Source: Byssochlamys sp. IMV 00236 (lineage: Eukaryota; Ascomycota; Eurotiomycetes; Eurotiales; Thermoascaceae). Taken from it: a stretch of 64,000 nt of DNA. Shown one piece after another: positions 23,951 to 36,200 of this stretch (its first letter is position 1; every line of letters starts with the position of its first letter). The notes under the pieces were generated by a model, which did not search any database, had not been told where the DNA came from, and saw only the letters and a list, made by a program, of their open reading frames with translations. Both the position numbers and the translations under genes were made by a program. Location of the stretch: positions 558,001-622,000 of the forward strand of contig MSJH02000544.1 in NCBI GenBank assembly GCA_001931875.2. The letters run 5' to 3'.

Positions 23951-24428
23951 CCCATGGATGAGTCTGCGATTGAACTTCTATCAAGGATAAGACATGCAAT
24001 TGTCTTCCTATTTCGTTCTTCGTCATATTCTCTGGAGCGAAGCTCGCTGAGCTTGAAGTCTCTAGCAACTAGGTCAGCCTATTTATCTGTGTGGGTGAAG
24101 CTAGAAAGGCGTGGAAGAAACCCGACAAGAGGTCTGCCTGTAGGCAGGCTCCGACATATCTTACTACTACTTTTATAAACTCTTTCTTACGAGACTAGAC
24201 CTTCCATATTCAGTTTTCTACAGCTGTACATAGACTGTTTTCTGATGAGAGGCTTTATCTATTAATAGATCCAAATAGATAAGTACACGCCATACCTGTC
24301 CCGAAGCACGCCATATGCAGTGCATGTCCTTATTTTATCATGCAATGATTAGTATATAGCTATGGCGTCGGCTCCAAGCGTCGTTCCGTATCACTGTGAT
24401 ATCTAGGAAATTTGTTAGCATTGCCACA
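23951..24428. other. Intergenic region with inverted copy of the dispersed repeat
   Basis: Carries repeat copy B (about 24029-24160). No gene was seen in the remainder, which includes the promoter of the FAD monooxygenase. Confidence 0.6.
24029..24160 (-). repeat. Dispersed repeat, copy B (inverted relative to copy A)
   Basis: On the minus strand this segment aligns with 14192-14314; the shared terminal block GGAGCGAAGCTCGCTGAGCTTG is at 24033-24054 on the plus strand. It is about 10 bases longer than copy A because of a small insertion near the middle. Likely a degenerate mobile-element fragment. Confidence 0.65.
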
Positions 24429-26258
24429 ATGTCCACAGACAGCCGACCTCTCCGAATCGCAATCATCGGTGGTGGACCCGGTGGTCTTGGTGCTGCCATT
24501 GCCCTGTCAAAGCTTCCAAATATTGAGTTGACTCTCTATGAGCAGGCTCATGAGCTTCGGGAGATAGGAGCAGGAATTCGAATCGGGTACAACTGCTGGC
24601 GAGTTCTTGAGCTATTAGGTGTGGATGCAGACGTTAAAGGGCATTTGAAGTCAAAAGTCATTCACCGGTGAGATTGATACATCCTTGCTCGTATATTTAT
24701 ATACGGGATAAACAGATGATCCATAGCAATAGCTGTCATGCAAGCTATTGACATAGTTGAAATCTTGGTGCCGTAACAAGTGATAACATCCATTACTACT
24801 TAGAAACGGCCTGAGCGGGGAGCTCCTGAAACAAACGAGTCCATCTCCTCTGCTGCCGCTGAAATACCACCCTCGCAGAGTAAGGAGAACGCGACTCCAG
24901 GGTGCACTACTCAAGCATGTCCCAGGCGGCATTATTCATTTGAGTAAACGGCTGGTATCCCTGGAGAATCTCCAAAATGGCGTGCGCTTGCTCTTCGAAG
25001 ATAAGACGTCCGCCACAGCCGACCTTGTAATTGGAGCTGATGGTATCAGATCTGTCAGTGAATCTCATGCCGATGTTTTTAGATCTACCAAGAGCTGACA
25101 TATCGTGTTGACATTAGGTGGTACGAGAGCATGCATTTCCAGATCATAAGATAAAGTTCACAGGTTTGTCGCATACTCGGTCCGACATCATGGCCTTGAA
25201 ATGACCCTAAAAAAATACCAGGAACTACAGTCTGGCGCGTTCTTATCCCTAAAAGTTCAATCTCCCACATCCCTGACGTGAGTGAGTCAACATCCTGGTG
25301 GCATGGTCCCTCTGGCCATGCGTATTTTTCACCAGTCGATGACCCTCCGGAAACTGCTCCGGCGGACGAAAAGTTCGAGATATCAGTTAGATACGTGGTA
25401 GACCCCGAGATAGATAAAGAAAGGCGTTTTAGCTGGGGAATTCCAGCGACAAACGAACGGGTCGCGGCTCATTTCACGGTATGTAGATGAGTCTGTTGCT
25501 ATTCGCTTTCCTTTATGTAGCAGTACGTACGTTCTGCTGACGATGTCTGGATACTATTGGACTAGAATTACGACAAACGAGTTCAGGAAACTCTAGGGCA
25601 AGTTCCTCGGGGCGAGTGGAAGGAATTTGCTGCGTTTGCGGGACCTAAACTGAAGACACTCACGAAATGGGATAAGATTGTTCTAATTGGGGACGCAAGT
25701 CATCCACTGTCTGGTAAGTTCTATGATGATGTATGATAAAACACAGTAAAGAACAACTGATCTCATAATGTTACTCTTTTACAGGCGCCTTCGGTTCGGG
25801 GGCAGCTTTCGCTCTTGAAGACGGTTGGATCCTTGCCCGCACCCTGAAACACACGAATGCGACCTTGCAGCCTTCGCAGGAGTCACTTGGAGAAGCTTTA
25901 TCGATCTTTGATGCGATAAGGTCCCCTTATTATCTTCGAATGTAAGCATCTATACCCTTCAGTCACACACACACACACACACACATATATACATTAGTAT
26001 CCTTCTACGCGAAATAAGAACTATACGTTGACCTCTTGCCCTAGGTACGATCATCTGGACGGTCAAAAGCAAAAAATGCAAGATGCGAAGGCCAAGTCAG
26101 ATAGTTTTGAATCAATTCTTCAAACGAGAGTAGAATCCTTTGAAGCTGGTAAAGAAATGGACTGGATTTACGGAAATGATATCGAACAAGTATGGAGAGA
26201 ATGGTTGGACAATCAGAACTCGGATAAGAAAGGTAATAGGATTAGTGCTAGCCTTTAA
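24429..26258 (+). CDS. FAD-dependent aromatic monooxygenase (salicylate-hydroxylase-like)
   Basis: A 436-aa class A flavoprotein monooxygenase in seven exons: 24429-24667, 24804-25053, 25118-25163 (46 nt), 25222-25478, 25566-25713, 25785-25941 and 26045-26258. All phases agree. Motifs: IAIIGGGPGGLGAAIAL (dinucleotide fold, residues about 10-26), EIGAGIRIGYN (flavin/pyrophosphate contact), ADLVIGADGIRS (DG motif), and KIVLIGDASHPLSGAFGSGAAFALEDGW (the GD motif binding the FAD ribityl chain). This group hydroxylates aromatic or related substrates using NAD(P)H and O2; the substrate here is unknown. The second flavin monooxygenase in 6 kb makes a small oxidative neighbourhood with the gene at 18949, but the intervening WD40 and Nudix genes argue against a tight cluster. 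Intron 6 contains a CA microsatellite. Confidence 0.88.
25964..25985. repeat. (CA)n microsatellite inside an intron
   Basis: About eleven CA units within the last intron (25942-26044) of the FAD monooxygenase, followed by TATATATA. Seen directly. Confidence 0.85.
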
Positions 26259-26689
26259 TGGCGCAACTAAACCTGCCATTCACTTACGTCTTGAAAAAGA
26301 AGATCGTTATCTAGAATGCTGTTGACTATGTATTTGATTCAATGTTTCATTCTCGATTGAGGCATACAAACCAAGCTCCGAATAAATTGCAACTTGTGAT
26401 TTACTCGGAATACTAAGTGCACCAGCAACCATATGTAGGCCGCCAGTTAGGAGGGATTGCATTCCTCAATCTTGAATAGCCAGTCCTTTAAGTATCCTGT
26501 GGTAGAGAGAGAACATTTAAAGTACCTCAATGGTGGTTCTTGCCCTCTTTATGTGCAAAGTGACTCTATTATACAGGGAAAGTTAAGACCTCCAAAGAAC
26601 AGTGAATGGAGAATAGATGTGCGGTCAAATACAGGGACTCAGCAGACCAGCCGCTGATTTGCTCCCATGATAAAACCCCAAAGTAAAAT
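26259..26689. other. Intergenic region (convergent 3' flanks)
   Basis: Lies between convergent genes. No coding region or clear structure was seen. Confidence 0.45.
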
Positions 26690-29600
26690 TTAGATACATT
26701 GAGCCGAACGTACGCCCTGAAACCCGGGTCTATTTGTCCGCATATCGTGCAGCACGTCTCTTGCCACGTCGATCGCCTCAACTGGCAAGCCCGCCAGGCT
26801 GGCAACCTTCAGGGCGTGGGATTCCCTGTTGACTCCTCTCCGCAACCGGTGAACAAACGAAAAGCTCCCGGAAGGTGTTTCTTTGATATCGGTGCAGTAT
26901 GTCCCCAGCTTCTCGTAATCGCGCGTCATATCTGCTAGTGCATGGAAGTGAGTGGCGAACAGGGTTCGGCAGCGATTTACATGATAGAGATGATGTAGGC
27001 AAGCAAAAGCAATAGCGGTGCCATCTTCAGGCGTGGTCCCTCGGCCTACCTCGTCCATAATGACAAAGGAACTAGGCGTCGCCTGTTTCAAGATTGCAGC
27101 GGTCTCCAACATCTCGACCATGAAGGTCGATTGGTCACGGAAAAGGTCATCTGCCGCACCGATACGGCTGAAAATCTGATCAACAACTCCGATTTCTGCA
27201 TACTCAGCAGGAACAAAGGATCCGACTTGCGCGAGAATAGTGATCAGCGCATTCTGTCGTAAAAAAGTGCTCTTGCCCGCCATATTGGGGCCAGTGATCA
27301 GCCAAATACGTTCTTCTTCTCCGAGAAAGCAGTCGTTGCTGACAAACCGGCGACCTTGCTCCTCAAGCCCAAGTTTGACAGTCGGATGTCTCCCGCCGAC
27401 AATCTTGTGGGCGGTGCCTCTGTTCAGGATCGGTCTCACCATCCGCTGTTCTTGCGCCAGAATAGCGAATGAGCACGCAACATCTAGTTCATCCATAACA
27501 GCAGCATTCCGGCGTATCTTGACAAGGTTTAGTATTATGCCTCGTCGTAAGTCTTCAAAGATTCGCTGTTCTTCCTGGCGAATTTGTATCTTGGCCTGGT
27601 CTATCCTTGTTCCTAAGTCGGACCACACAGGTAGATAGAATGACCGCGTTGATTTGGTTGAAGAGACAGACCGCGTCACGCCCAACTCTTCAAGTTCTGA
27701 TTGGGAGATTTTCCCTCCCTTGATATGGCAAATATACCCAAGCCCAGGTGTCCATTTTAGCGAGAGAGTATTGGATCCAACTGCATCTCGGAGACGTTGT
27801 GTTAGCGCAGACTTTTCGTCCAAGAGGCTTTCGAGATTCTCATGTAATTTTCGAAGAGTTTCACTGGCATCACGGCGCATAATCCAGGTATCATAATCCG
27901 CAGAGTCCGATTCCGCGGGGCCTCCTGTCTTACCGGTGTTCTTTGAACGGACCTTTCTGGGCATGGAATCGATCTCCTCGGGCAACCCTTCACTGATGAT
28001 TACCTCCTGCGCTAATTGCACAGCGTCTGCAGCGGTGCTATCCTCAATGCGATGTTTCTGCATGAGACCCTCTTCATCGATTGCTTCAAGTATCTTGTCT
28101 GCGAGAGCCGTCGGCCCATCAAGATATAGGCGGTTGATCATGATGCACAAGGAGGTGCTCAATTTAGTCGTCTTGTCTGCAGCTCCTTGGTTTGAATTGG
28201 CAGTCATTGTGTCTGACAAGACCCGTCTGATCTCCTGCGAGGCTTGAATTGCCCTAGCCAGACAAATGAGGTCATCCGGATCACCTCTACCGAGCGAGAA
28301 CTTTTGGACAAGTCTTTGAGCATCATAACTACGCTTTAGCAATTGTACGACGTCGTCACGTAGAACTTCATCTTCGACAAATTGTGCCACAAGGTCCAGG
28401 CGCTCATTGATTTCGTCAATTGACGAGGATGGCGAAGCTGTGTGGCTTGTTAGCTTTAACTGTGCCATAATCTGTACAGTGACAGTCAAGCAAAGACATA
28501 CTCAACCTGTCTCTCAAAAGACGTGTCCCGCTCTTGGTGGAGGTCCGTCCTACTGCGTGGAGAAGACTGCCCTTTCCAAACCCGTCACGAGCAGTCTCCA
28601 AGATCTCGAGACCCCTGAGACTATTGCGATCGATGCTCATGGACCTGTCCAGATGTCTGCGACGAGGGGGCTGCAGCTTCATGTTAATGCCCTGCAACTG
28701 GTGGCGAACATACTCTAATAAAGAATAGCCGGCGGCAGTTTCCTCCGTTGTAAACAATGCCTCCTCGCTGGAGGAGACTGGTGCTTCTAGCATTGGACTC
28801 CATTCCGACATTGGGCTGATCTCTTTAGGACCCTTGAAGAACGTCAGAAGACGGTGGTCTTGACCAACCAGCAATTGTAGCTCCTGTCCCACTAGATCCC
28901 GAACTTCTTCGTCAACAACTATCTCGCGCGCCCCGATCCTAGCGATGGCTGAAGACAGCATTTGAGGGGTAGTGGGCTGGGTGAAGAAGTCACCGGTTGA
29001 GAGGTCTAACCAGGCAAGGCCTACACGCTGAGAGGAGGAGAGCAATAAATGTTGATTGGGCGCGTCGCCTACTTCCGTCATACCAGCCTTTAACGAAGCG
29101 GCATCGATATGTATAGACAACAAAAAGTTATTCTCAGATGGATCCATGAATTTCTCGTCAATCAACGTCCCCGGTGTGATGACCCTCGCGACCTTCCGTT
29201 GGAACATGAGGCCTCCTGACCGCGCTCTATCCTCTGCATCATTGGCGAACTCTTCACTGATGGCGACATATTTGTTCAGGTCTTGTACGAGGATCTTCAG
29301 AAAGCGGTCCAGTTGGAAGTAGGGAAAACCAGCCATCGCAACGGGACCTGCGCTGGTCTTTTTCGTTGCCAATTTCAGATTCAACAAGGGCGCGAACTCT
29401 TCTGCTTGCTCGAGGTACAACTTCGAATATGTTAACCGCAGTAACTAAAGCTCCGCATCAATTCATTTTACCTCGTAGAAGTTGCCCACCCTTGTCAGAA
29501 TAACACAGTTCTTGAATTTCAGCATATTATCCCTATGGCCCCGTACCACCATTGGGTACTGGGGACCGTCGTCAGCACCATCATCGTATGCATCCAGCTT

Positions 29601-29816
29601 CAAGACGCCCTGGGGCAGATCCTTGAGCTTCGTGGAAGTCTTTGTCTTGGCTCCTCGATGAAGCTCCCATTGAGCTCTGCGATATGGAGTCGGGCGACGC
29701 GCATTGTTACAGAGCGCGCGAAGCTGTGGTCTGCCATGAGCAACGGGCGGCTGTAAATTAGCACGTCCCAAACGGAGGGGAATCACAGCGCGTGTCTGCA
29801 AACTCTGGATGCGCAT
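26690..29816 (-). CDS. msh1: Mitochondrial DNA mismatch-repair protein MSH1 (MutS homologue)
   Basis: A 1003-aa MutS-family ATPase in three exons: 29472-29816, 28502-29420 and 26690-28437. The introns are 51 and 64 bp; the second has donor GTATGT, branch CTAAC and acceptor CACAG, and its removal restores the conserved LLRDRLTSPSSSIDEINERL. The N-terminus MRIQSLQTRAVIPLRLGRAN is Arg-rich with no acidic residues, as in a mitochondrial presequence. Next comes the mismatch-recognition block with the Phe-X-Glu element (VGNFYELYLEQAEEFAPLL). The core and lever domains follow, then the ATPase: Walker A ITGPNMAGKSTFLRQ (about 800), Walker B VIMDEVGRGTTPEDG, and ATHFHALADM. Length and domain order fit MSH1 rather than MSH2-6. 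It presumably binds mispairs in mitochondrial DNA. It is divergent from BRR2 across 414 bp. Confidence 0.93.
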
Positions 29817-30230
29817 CCTTCAGCATCTTGCGTGGTTGTTGTGGTTGAAGTTCTGAACCAAGTTCTTCTTCTCCTTGGGGCTGGCGGGCAGAACCAAAGC
29901 TCCCTCGCCAAACCTTCCCGCCTTCGCCACATCTCCATCTCCGAACGCCGCAGAGCTTTCAGAGATTCCAACTCCAACTCCTGCTGCCAGCAAGTCATCC
30001 TACAACTCGCAGCCCTCGCACGACTGGCTGTTTTTGACCTGTTTCTCGGGAGGATGAGTCAGGTCTGTTGAAATCCTGAAGATAATATTACTGCTTCGTT
30101 CTTCGTGTCACAGGGTGTCGACGCGCCTGTTGATGCAGAGCTCGATCTGAGCTGGTGACGGTCTTCATATCGATCGCCACGACGCTCGACGAACAACCCG
30201 CCCAGACAGAAATTGGTGCAGTCAGTCAAG
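29817..30230. promoter_or_regulatory. Shared divergent promoter of MSH1 and BRR2
   Basis: The 414 bases between two oppositely oriented start codons must hold the 5' leaders and promoters of both genes. CT- and TTCT-rich blocks are present, but no factor site is assigned. Confidence 0.6.
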
Positions 30231-33200
30231 ATGACGGACCCAAATCATGTCGCGCAGTACAAGTACTCGGCGATGTCCAACCTGGTTCTCCAGGCGGACC
30301 GCCGTTTTGTCACTCGTCGCACGGATGAGGTGACTGGAGATCCTGAGTCCCTTGCCGGTCGCATCAACATCAGAGATATGGGTGCACGAGTCGCCCGAGA
30401 CACAGTGCCCAAAAGCAAGAAGACGACAGCAGTCCCGAGCACCGTCGAGAGGGGCTCAATTCGAGAAGGTGAAGATGTGCTCGAGAGGGAACAGAGGAAG
30501 CGAAAGCGCGGTGAGCCCGCCCAGTTACGAGGCGCAGGGATTTTGTCTGCGGCAGATGCTTTGATTGAAGGATTGAAATATCGACCACGGACACCAGCGA
30601 CAAGAGCTACCTACGATCTCATTCTTACGATGACCGCGAGCCATCTTGGCGATGTCCCACACGAGGTCGTTCGGAGCGCAGCAGATGCGGTACTCGAGAT
30701 GTTGAAGGACGAAGATATGAAGGACTTCGACAAGAAGAAGGAAATCGATGACTTGCTGGGGACCACAATGAGCGCCAAGGAGTTCAACGAGTTGGTGAAC
30801 TTGGGCAAGAAGATTACCGATTATGATGCTCAGGATGAGGATGAGGAAATGGAAGAAGGAGCTGGTGAAGGAGGGGAAGAACTGGATGAAAGGCAAGGAG
30901 TTGCCGTCGTTTTCGATGAGGAGGAGGAAGACGAGGACGGCGTTGCTGCGGTTAACGAAGTCCCCGACGAGGATGAGATGACTGATGAAGAGGATGATTT
31001 CGAAGACAGACCTGGCGCCGAAGAAGCTGCTACAGCTGGAGCTACGGCTGCTGAGGTACCTGATCTTTCTGATGCGGAGGAGATGATACTGGATGGAGGC
31101 CTTCGAACGGACAGACGACGGGATAAAGCTGCATCCAACATCGTTCCCGCACGCGAGATTGACGCCTACTGGCTCCAGCGACAAATCGGTACTATCTACT
31201 CGGATGCACACATCCAGCACGAGAAAGCACGGGATGCATTCGCGATTCTCGGTGACAAGCTGGAGGACGGGACAGAGCGCCCTCTTCGCGATGTCGAAAA
31301 CGATCTTATGGAACTCTTCGACTACGAAAACCCTGAGCTGGTCGCTAAGCTAGTAACAAATAGGAACAAGATCGTTTGGGCCACTCGCTGGAGGAGAGTT
31401 GCTGAAGACGACGATGCCCGCAGCGCGATCGAAAAGGAAATGATTGAGACCGGCCATCGTGCTATCTTGGACGAACTTCGTGGGAAAGCAGCACCGGAAG
31501 ATACTGCGGAGCGACCTGGAAAGAAGATCAAGGTAGACTTGATGGACGTTGACGTTCCGTCTGGCCCAGCTGCCGAGGAAAAGCCCAAAGAGGGCTTGGT
31601 TGGAGGTCTGCAGCCGCGAAGGGTTATCAATCTCGAGAACCTCGTATTCGAACAGGGAAATCATCTTATGACAAATCCAAATGTCAAGCTCCCGCAGGGC
31701 TCTACCAAGCGTACTTTCAAGGGCTATGAGGAAATCCACGTACCGGCCCCCAAGCCAAGGAGAGACCCTGGAGAGAAGAACATTCCCACCTCAGAACTGC
31801 CAGACTGGGCTCGCATTGGTTTTGGATCTTCAAAGGAACTGAACCGGATCCAAACCAAATGTTATCCCACTGCGTTCCATGACGATGGAAACATGCTTGT
31901 CTGTGCTCCCACGGGTTCCGGAAAGACGAATGTGGCAATGCTTACTATTCTGCGCGAAATCGGAAAGAATCGCAATCCCGAGACAGGCGAGATCATGCTC
32001 GATGACTTCAAGATCGTGTACATCGCTCCCTTGAAGGCGTTGGTGCAGGAGCAAGTAGGTAACTTCGGTAAACGACTGGAACCGTACGGCATCAGGGTGT
32101 CCGAGCTCACCGGTGACCGTCAACTTACGAAGCAACAAATCGCAGATACCCAGATTATTATCACCACACCGGAAAAATGGGATGTCATTACGCGAAAGGC
32201 CAGTGACACCAGCTATACGAGACTGGTCAGACTGATCATTATCGACGAGATCCATCTTCTCCACGATGATCGTGGTCCTGTCCTCGAGAGCATCGTGAGC
32301 AGGACAATTAGACGTATTGAGCAGACCGGAGAACCAGTTCGTATTGTCGGCCTGAGTGCCACGCTGCCGAATTATCGTGATGTCGGCACATTCTTGCGTG
32401 TCGATCCAATCAACGGCCTGTTCCATTTCGATGGGTCATATCGACCATGTCCCTTGAAGCAGGAGTTCATTGGTATTACAGACAAGAAAGCAATCAAACA
32501 GCTCAAGACAATGAACGATGTCTGTTACACTAAGGTCCTGGAACAGGTCGGACAGCAGAGAAACCAGATGCTGATCTTCGTCCACTCGCGGAAGGAGACC
32601 GCCAAGACTGCCAAATATATCAGAGACAAGGCTGTTGAGATGGAGACTATCGGACAGATTCTTCGTACTGACGCTGCCAGCAGGGCTATCCTCGCAGAGG
32701 AAGCTGAGTCCGTGGATGACCCAGCTTTGAAAGATGTCTTGCCCTATGGATTTGGTATTCACCACGCTGGAATGAGCTTGGCGGACCGTGACTCTGTCCA
32801 GGCGCTGTTCGCAGATGGTAGCATTCAGGTGCTTGTTTGTACAGCGACACTTGCCTGGGGAGTCAACCTCCCGGCCCATACTGTTATCATTAAGGGCACT
32901 CAGGTCTACTCTCCCGAAAAGGGAAGCTGGGTAGAGCTCAGCCCTCAGGATGTTCTCCAGATGTTGGGACGTGCCGGTCGTCCTCAATACGATACTTTCG
33001 GTGAAGGTATCATCATTACCTCGCAGGGAGAATTGCAATACTACCTCTCCCTACTGAATCAGCAGCTACCTATCGAGAGTCAGCTGATGAGTAAACTTTC
33101 TGACAACCTCAACGCCGAAATAGTCCTTGGTAACGTCCGGAATCGTGACGAAGGTGTTGAGTGGCTTGGTTATACCTACCTTTTTGTCAGAATGCTTCGT

Positions 33201-36200
33201 TCTCCAGGTCTGTACAGTGTTGGTGCCGACTATGAGCATGATGAGGCACTCGAGCAGAAACGTGTCGATCTCATACATTCTGCTGCTGTGGTGCTGGAGA
33301 AAGCAGGATTGGTCAAATACGATAAGAAGACAGGCAAGCTGCAGGCCACTGAGCTTGGCCGAATTGCCTCTCACTACTATATTTCTCACAACTCGATGTT
33401 GACCTATAACCACCATCTGCAGCCCATGATTGGTACCATCGAACTTTTCCGTATTTTCGCACTCAGTGATGAATTCAAGTACATCCCAGTGCGTCAGGAC
33501 GAGAAGCTCGAATTGGCCAAGATGTTGGGACGCGTTCCTATTCCCGTGAAGGAAAGCATCGAGGAGCCACATGCCAAGATCAATGTTCTCTTGCAGGCAT
33601 ATATCTCCCGCCTTAAGTTGGAGGGTCTTGCCCTGATGGCAGATATGGTTTACGTCACCCAGTCCGCTGGACGTATCCTCCGAGCGATATTTGAGATCAC
33701 ATTGAAGAAGGGATGGGCCTCCGTAGCCAAGACTGCGCTTGATCTGTGCAAGATGGCAGAGAAGCGGATGTGGCCTACGATGACACCGCTGCGCCAGTTC
33801 TCGTCGTGTCCCAGAGAGATTGTACAGAAGGCCGAAAGGATCGATGTTCCCTGGTCAAGCTATTTTGACCTCGATCCTCCCCGAATGGGCGAACTCTTGG
33901 GCATTCCCAAGGCTGGCCGAACGGTTTGCGACCTTGTCTCGAAATTCCCACGTCTGGATGTGCAGGCTCAGGTACAGCCCATAACGAGGTCTATGCTCCG
34001 AGTCGAACTTGCCATAACACCCAACTTCGTATGGGACGACGCTCTCCACGGCGTGGCGGAGAGTTTCTGGATCGTCGTCGAGGACTGTGACGGAGAGGAG
34101 ATCCTGTTCCATGACCAGTTCATTCTGCGCAGGGAATATGCGCAAAGCGAGATGAATGAGCATCTGGTTGAGTTTACGGTCCCAATCACTGAACCGATGC
34201 CCCCTAACTACTTCATCTCTCTCATCTCCGATCGCTGGATGCATGCGGAGACCAAGATAGCCGTCTCCTTCCAGAAGCTTATCCTGCCGGAACGTTTCCC
34301 TCCTCATACACCACTGCTGGACATGCAGAGAGTGCCCGTCAAGGCCCTTAAACCGGAAGAGTACCAGCAACTGTATCCTGACTGGGACTATTTCAACAAG
34401 GTCCAGACGCAAGTGTTCAAGTCTCTGTTTGATAGTGATAACAACGTGTTTATTGGAGCGCCTACTGGCACCGGAAAGACGGTGTGCGCCGAGTTTGCCC
34501 TCCTTCGTCACTGGTCTCAAGAAAACAGTGGACGAGCGGTATATATTGCTCCCTTCCAGGAACTCGTCGACCAGCGATATGCGGACTGGGAGAAACGACT
34601 CAGCAAGCTCCGTGGAGGGAAGAAGATAGTGAAGCTTACTGGTGAGACGACTGCCGATCTGAAGCTCCTGGAACGGGCCGATCTCGTTCTTGCCACTCCT
34701 GCCCAGTGGGACGTCTTATCTCGACAGTGGCAGAGGCGAAAGAATGTGCAAACCGTCCGCCTCTTCATTGCTGATGAACTCCACATGCTTGGCGGCTATG
34801 GCGGTTTTGTTTACGAGATTGTTGTATCCCGTATGCATTACATCGCTCTTCAAACAGAGAATGATATGCGCCTTGTGGGCTTAAGTGTGCCCCTCTCCAA
34901 CGCCCGCGACATTGGTGAGTGGATTGGTGCCAGCAAGCACACTATCTATAATTTCAGTCCCCATGTCCGGCCGGTCCCTCTGGAGCTGCACATCCAGTCC
35001 TTCAACATCCCTCACTTCCCTTCGCTCATGCTGGCTATGGCCAAGCCCGCCTACGCCTCGATCCTGCAGCTCTCACCTGACAAGCCAGCCCTGGTTTTCG
35101 TCCCGAATCGCAAACAGACTCGAGCAACAGCAGTCGATCTGTTGGCTGCTTGCGCCTCGGACGATAACGAGGACCGGTTCCTACATGCGGATGTTAACGA
35201 ACTAGCGCCTCTATTGAACCGGATACATGAACAGGCTTTGGCTGAATCTATCTCTCATGGTATTGGATATTACCATGAGGCACTGAGTGCAAGCGACAAG
35301 CGGATTGTCAGTCATCTTTTCTCTATCGGTGCGATTCAGGTGATGCTTGCTTCCAGAGACGTCTGCTGGGAGATCAACCTGACTGCCCATCTTGTTATCG
35401 TCATGGGTACCCAGTTCTTCGAGGGCCGGGAACACCGTTACATCGACTACCCTATCAGCGAGATTCTCCAAATGTTCGGTAAGGCTTCCCGCCCAATGGA
35501 AGACAAGATTGGTCGTGGTGTCCTTATGGTCCCTGCCGTCAAACGGGACTATTACAAGAAATTCCTTAATGAAGCGTTGCCCATCGAGAGTCACCTTCAG
35601 AGCTATCTGCACGATGCGTTCGTTACCGAGATCAGCACTAAGACTATTGCGTCTACCCAAGATGCAGTCGACTGGATGACATACACTTATTTCTACCGAC
35701 GTCTTCTCGCGAACCCAAGTTTCTACGGTCTCACGGATGTCAGCCACGAAGGCTTGAGCACGTTCCTGTCCGAGATGGTTGAGAATACGCTCAAGGAGTT
35801 GTCCGATGCCAAGATAATTGATCTGGATGAGGAAGACGACAGCATCTCTCCGCTGAACGCCGCGATGATTGCGGCTTACTACAACATCTCCTTCATCACT
35901 ATGCAGACGTTCCTGTTGTCTCTCACTGCTCGTACCAAGCTGAAGGGTATTCTGGAGATCGTCACTTCAGCGACGGAGTTCGAGTCTATCCAGATCCGAC
36001 GCCATGAAGACCACGTCTTGCGCCGTGTATATGACCGCGTCCCGGTGAAGATGGCGCAGCCAGCGTACGACTCGCCGCATTTCAAGGCATTTGTGCTGCT
36101 CCAGGCGCACTTTTCGCGCATGCAGCTGCCGATCGATTTGGCTAAAGATCAGGAGGTCATTGTCAGCAAGGTTCTGAATCTTCTTAGCGCATGCGTTGAT

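Noticed and set aside
28438..28501. Apparent frame break in the middle of MSH1.
   Set aside because: A 64-bp intron with GTATGT donor, CTAAC branch site and CACAG acceptor explains it and restores the conserved sequence.
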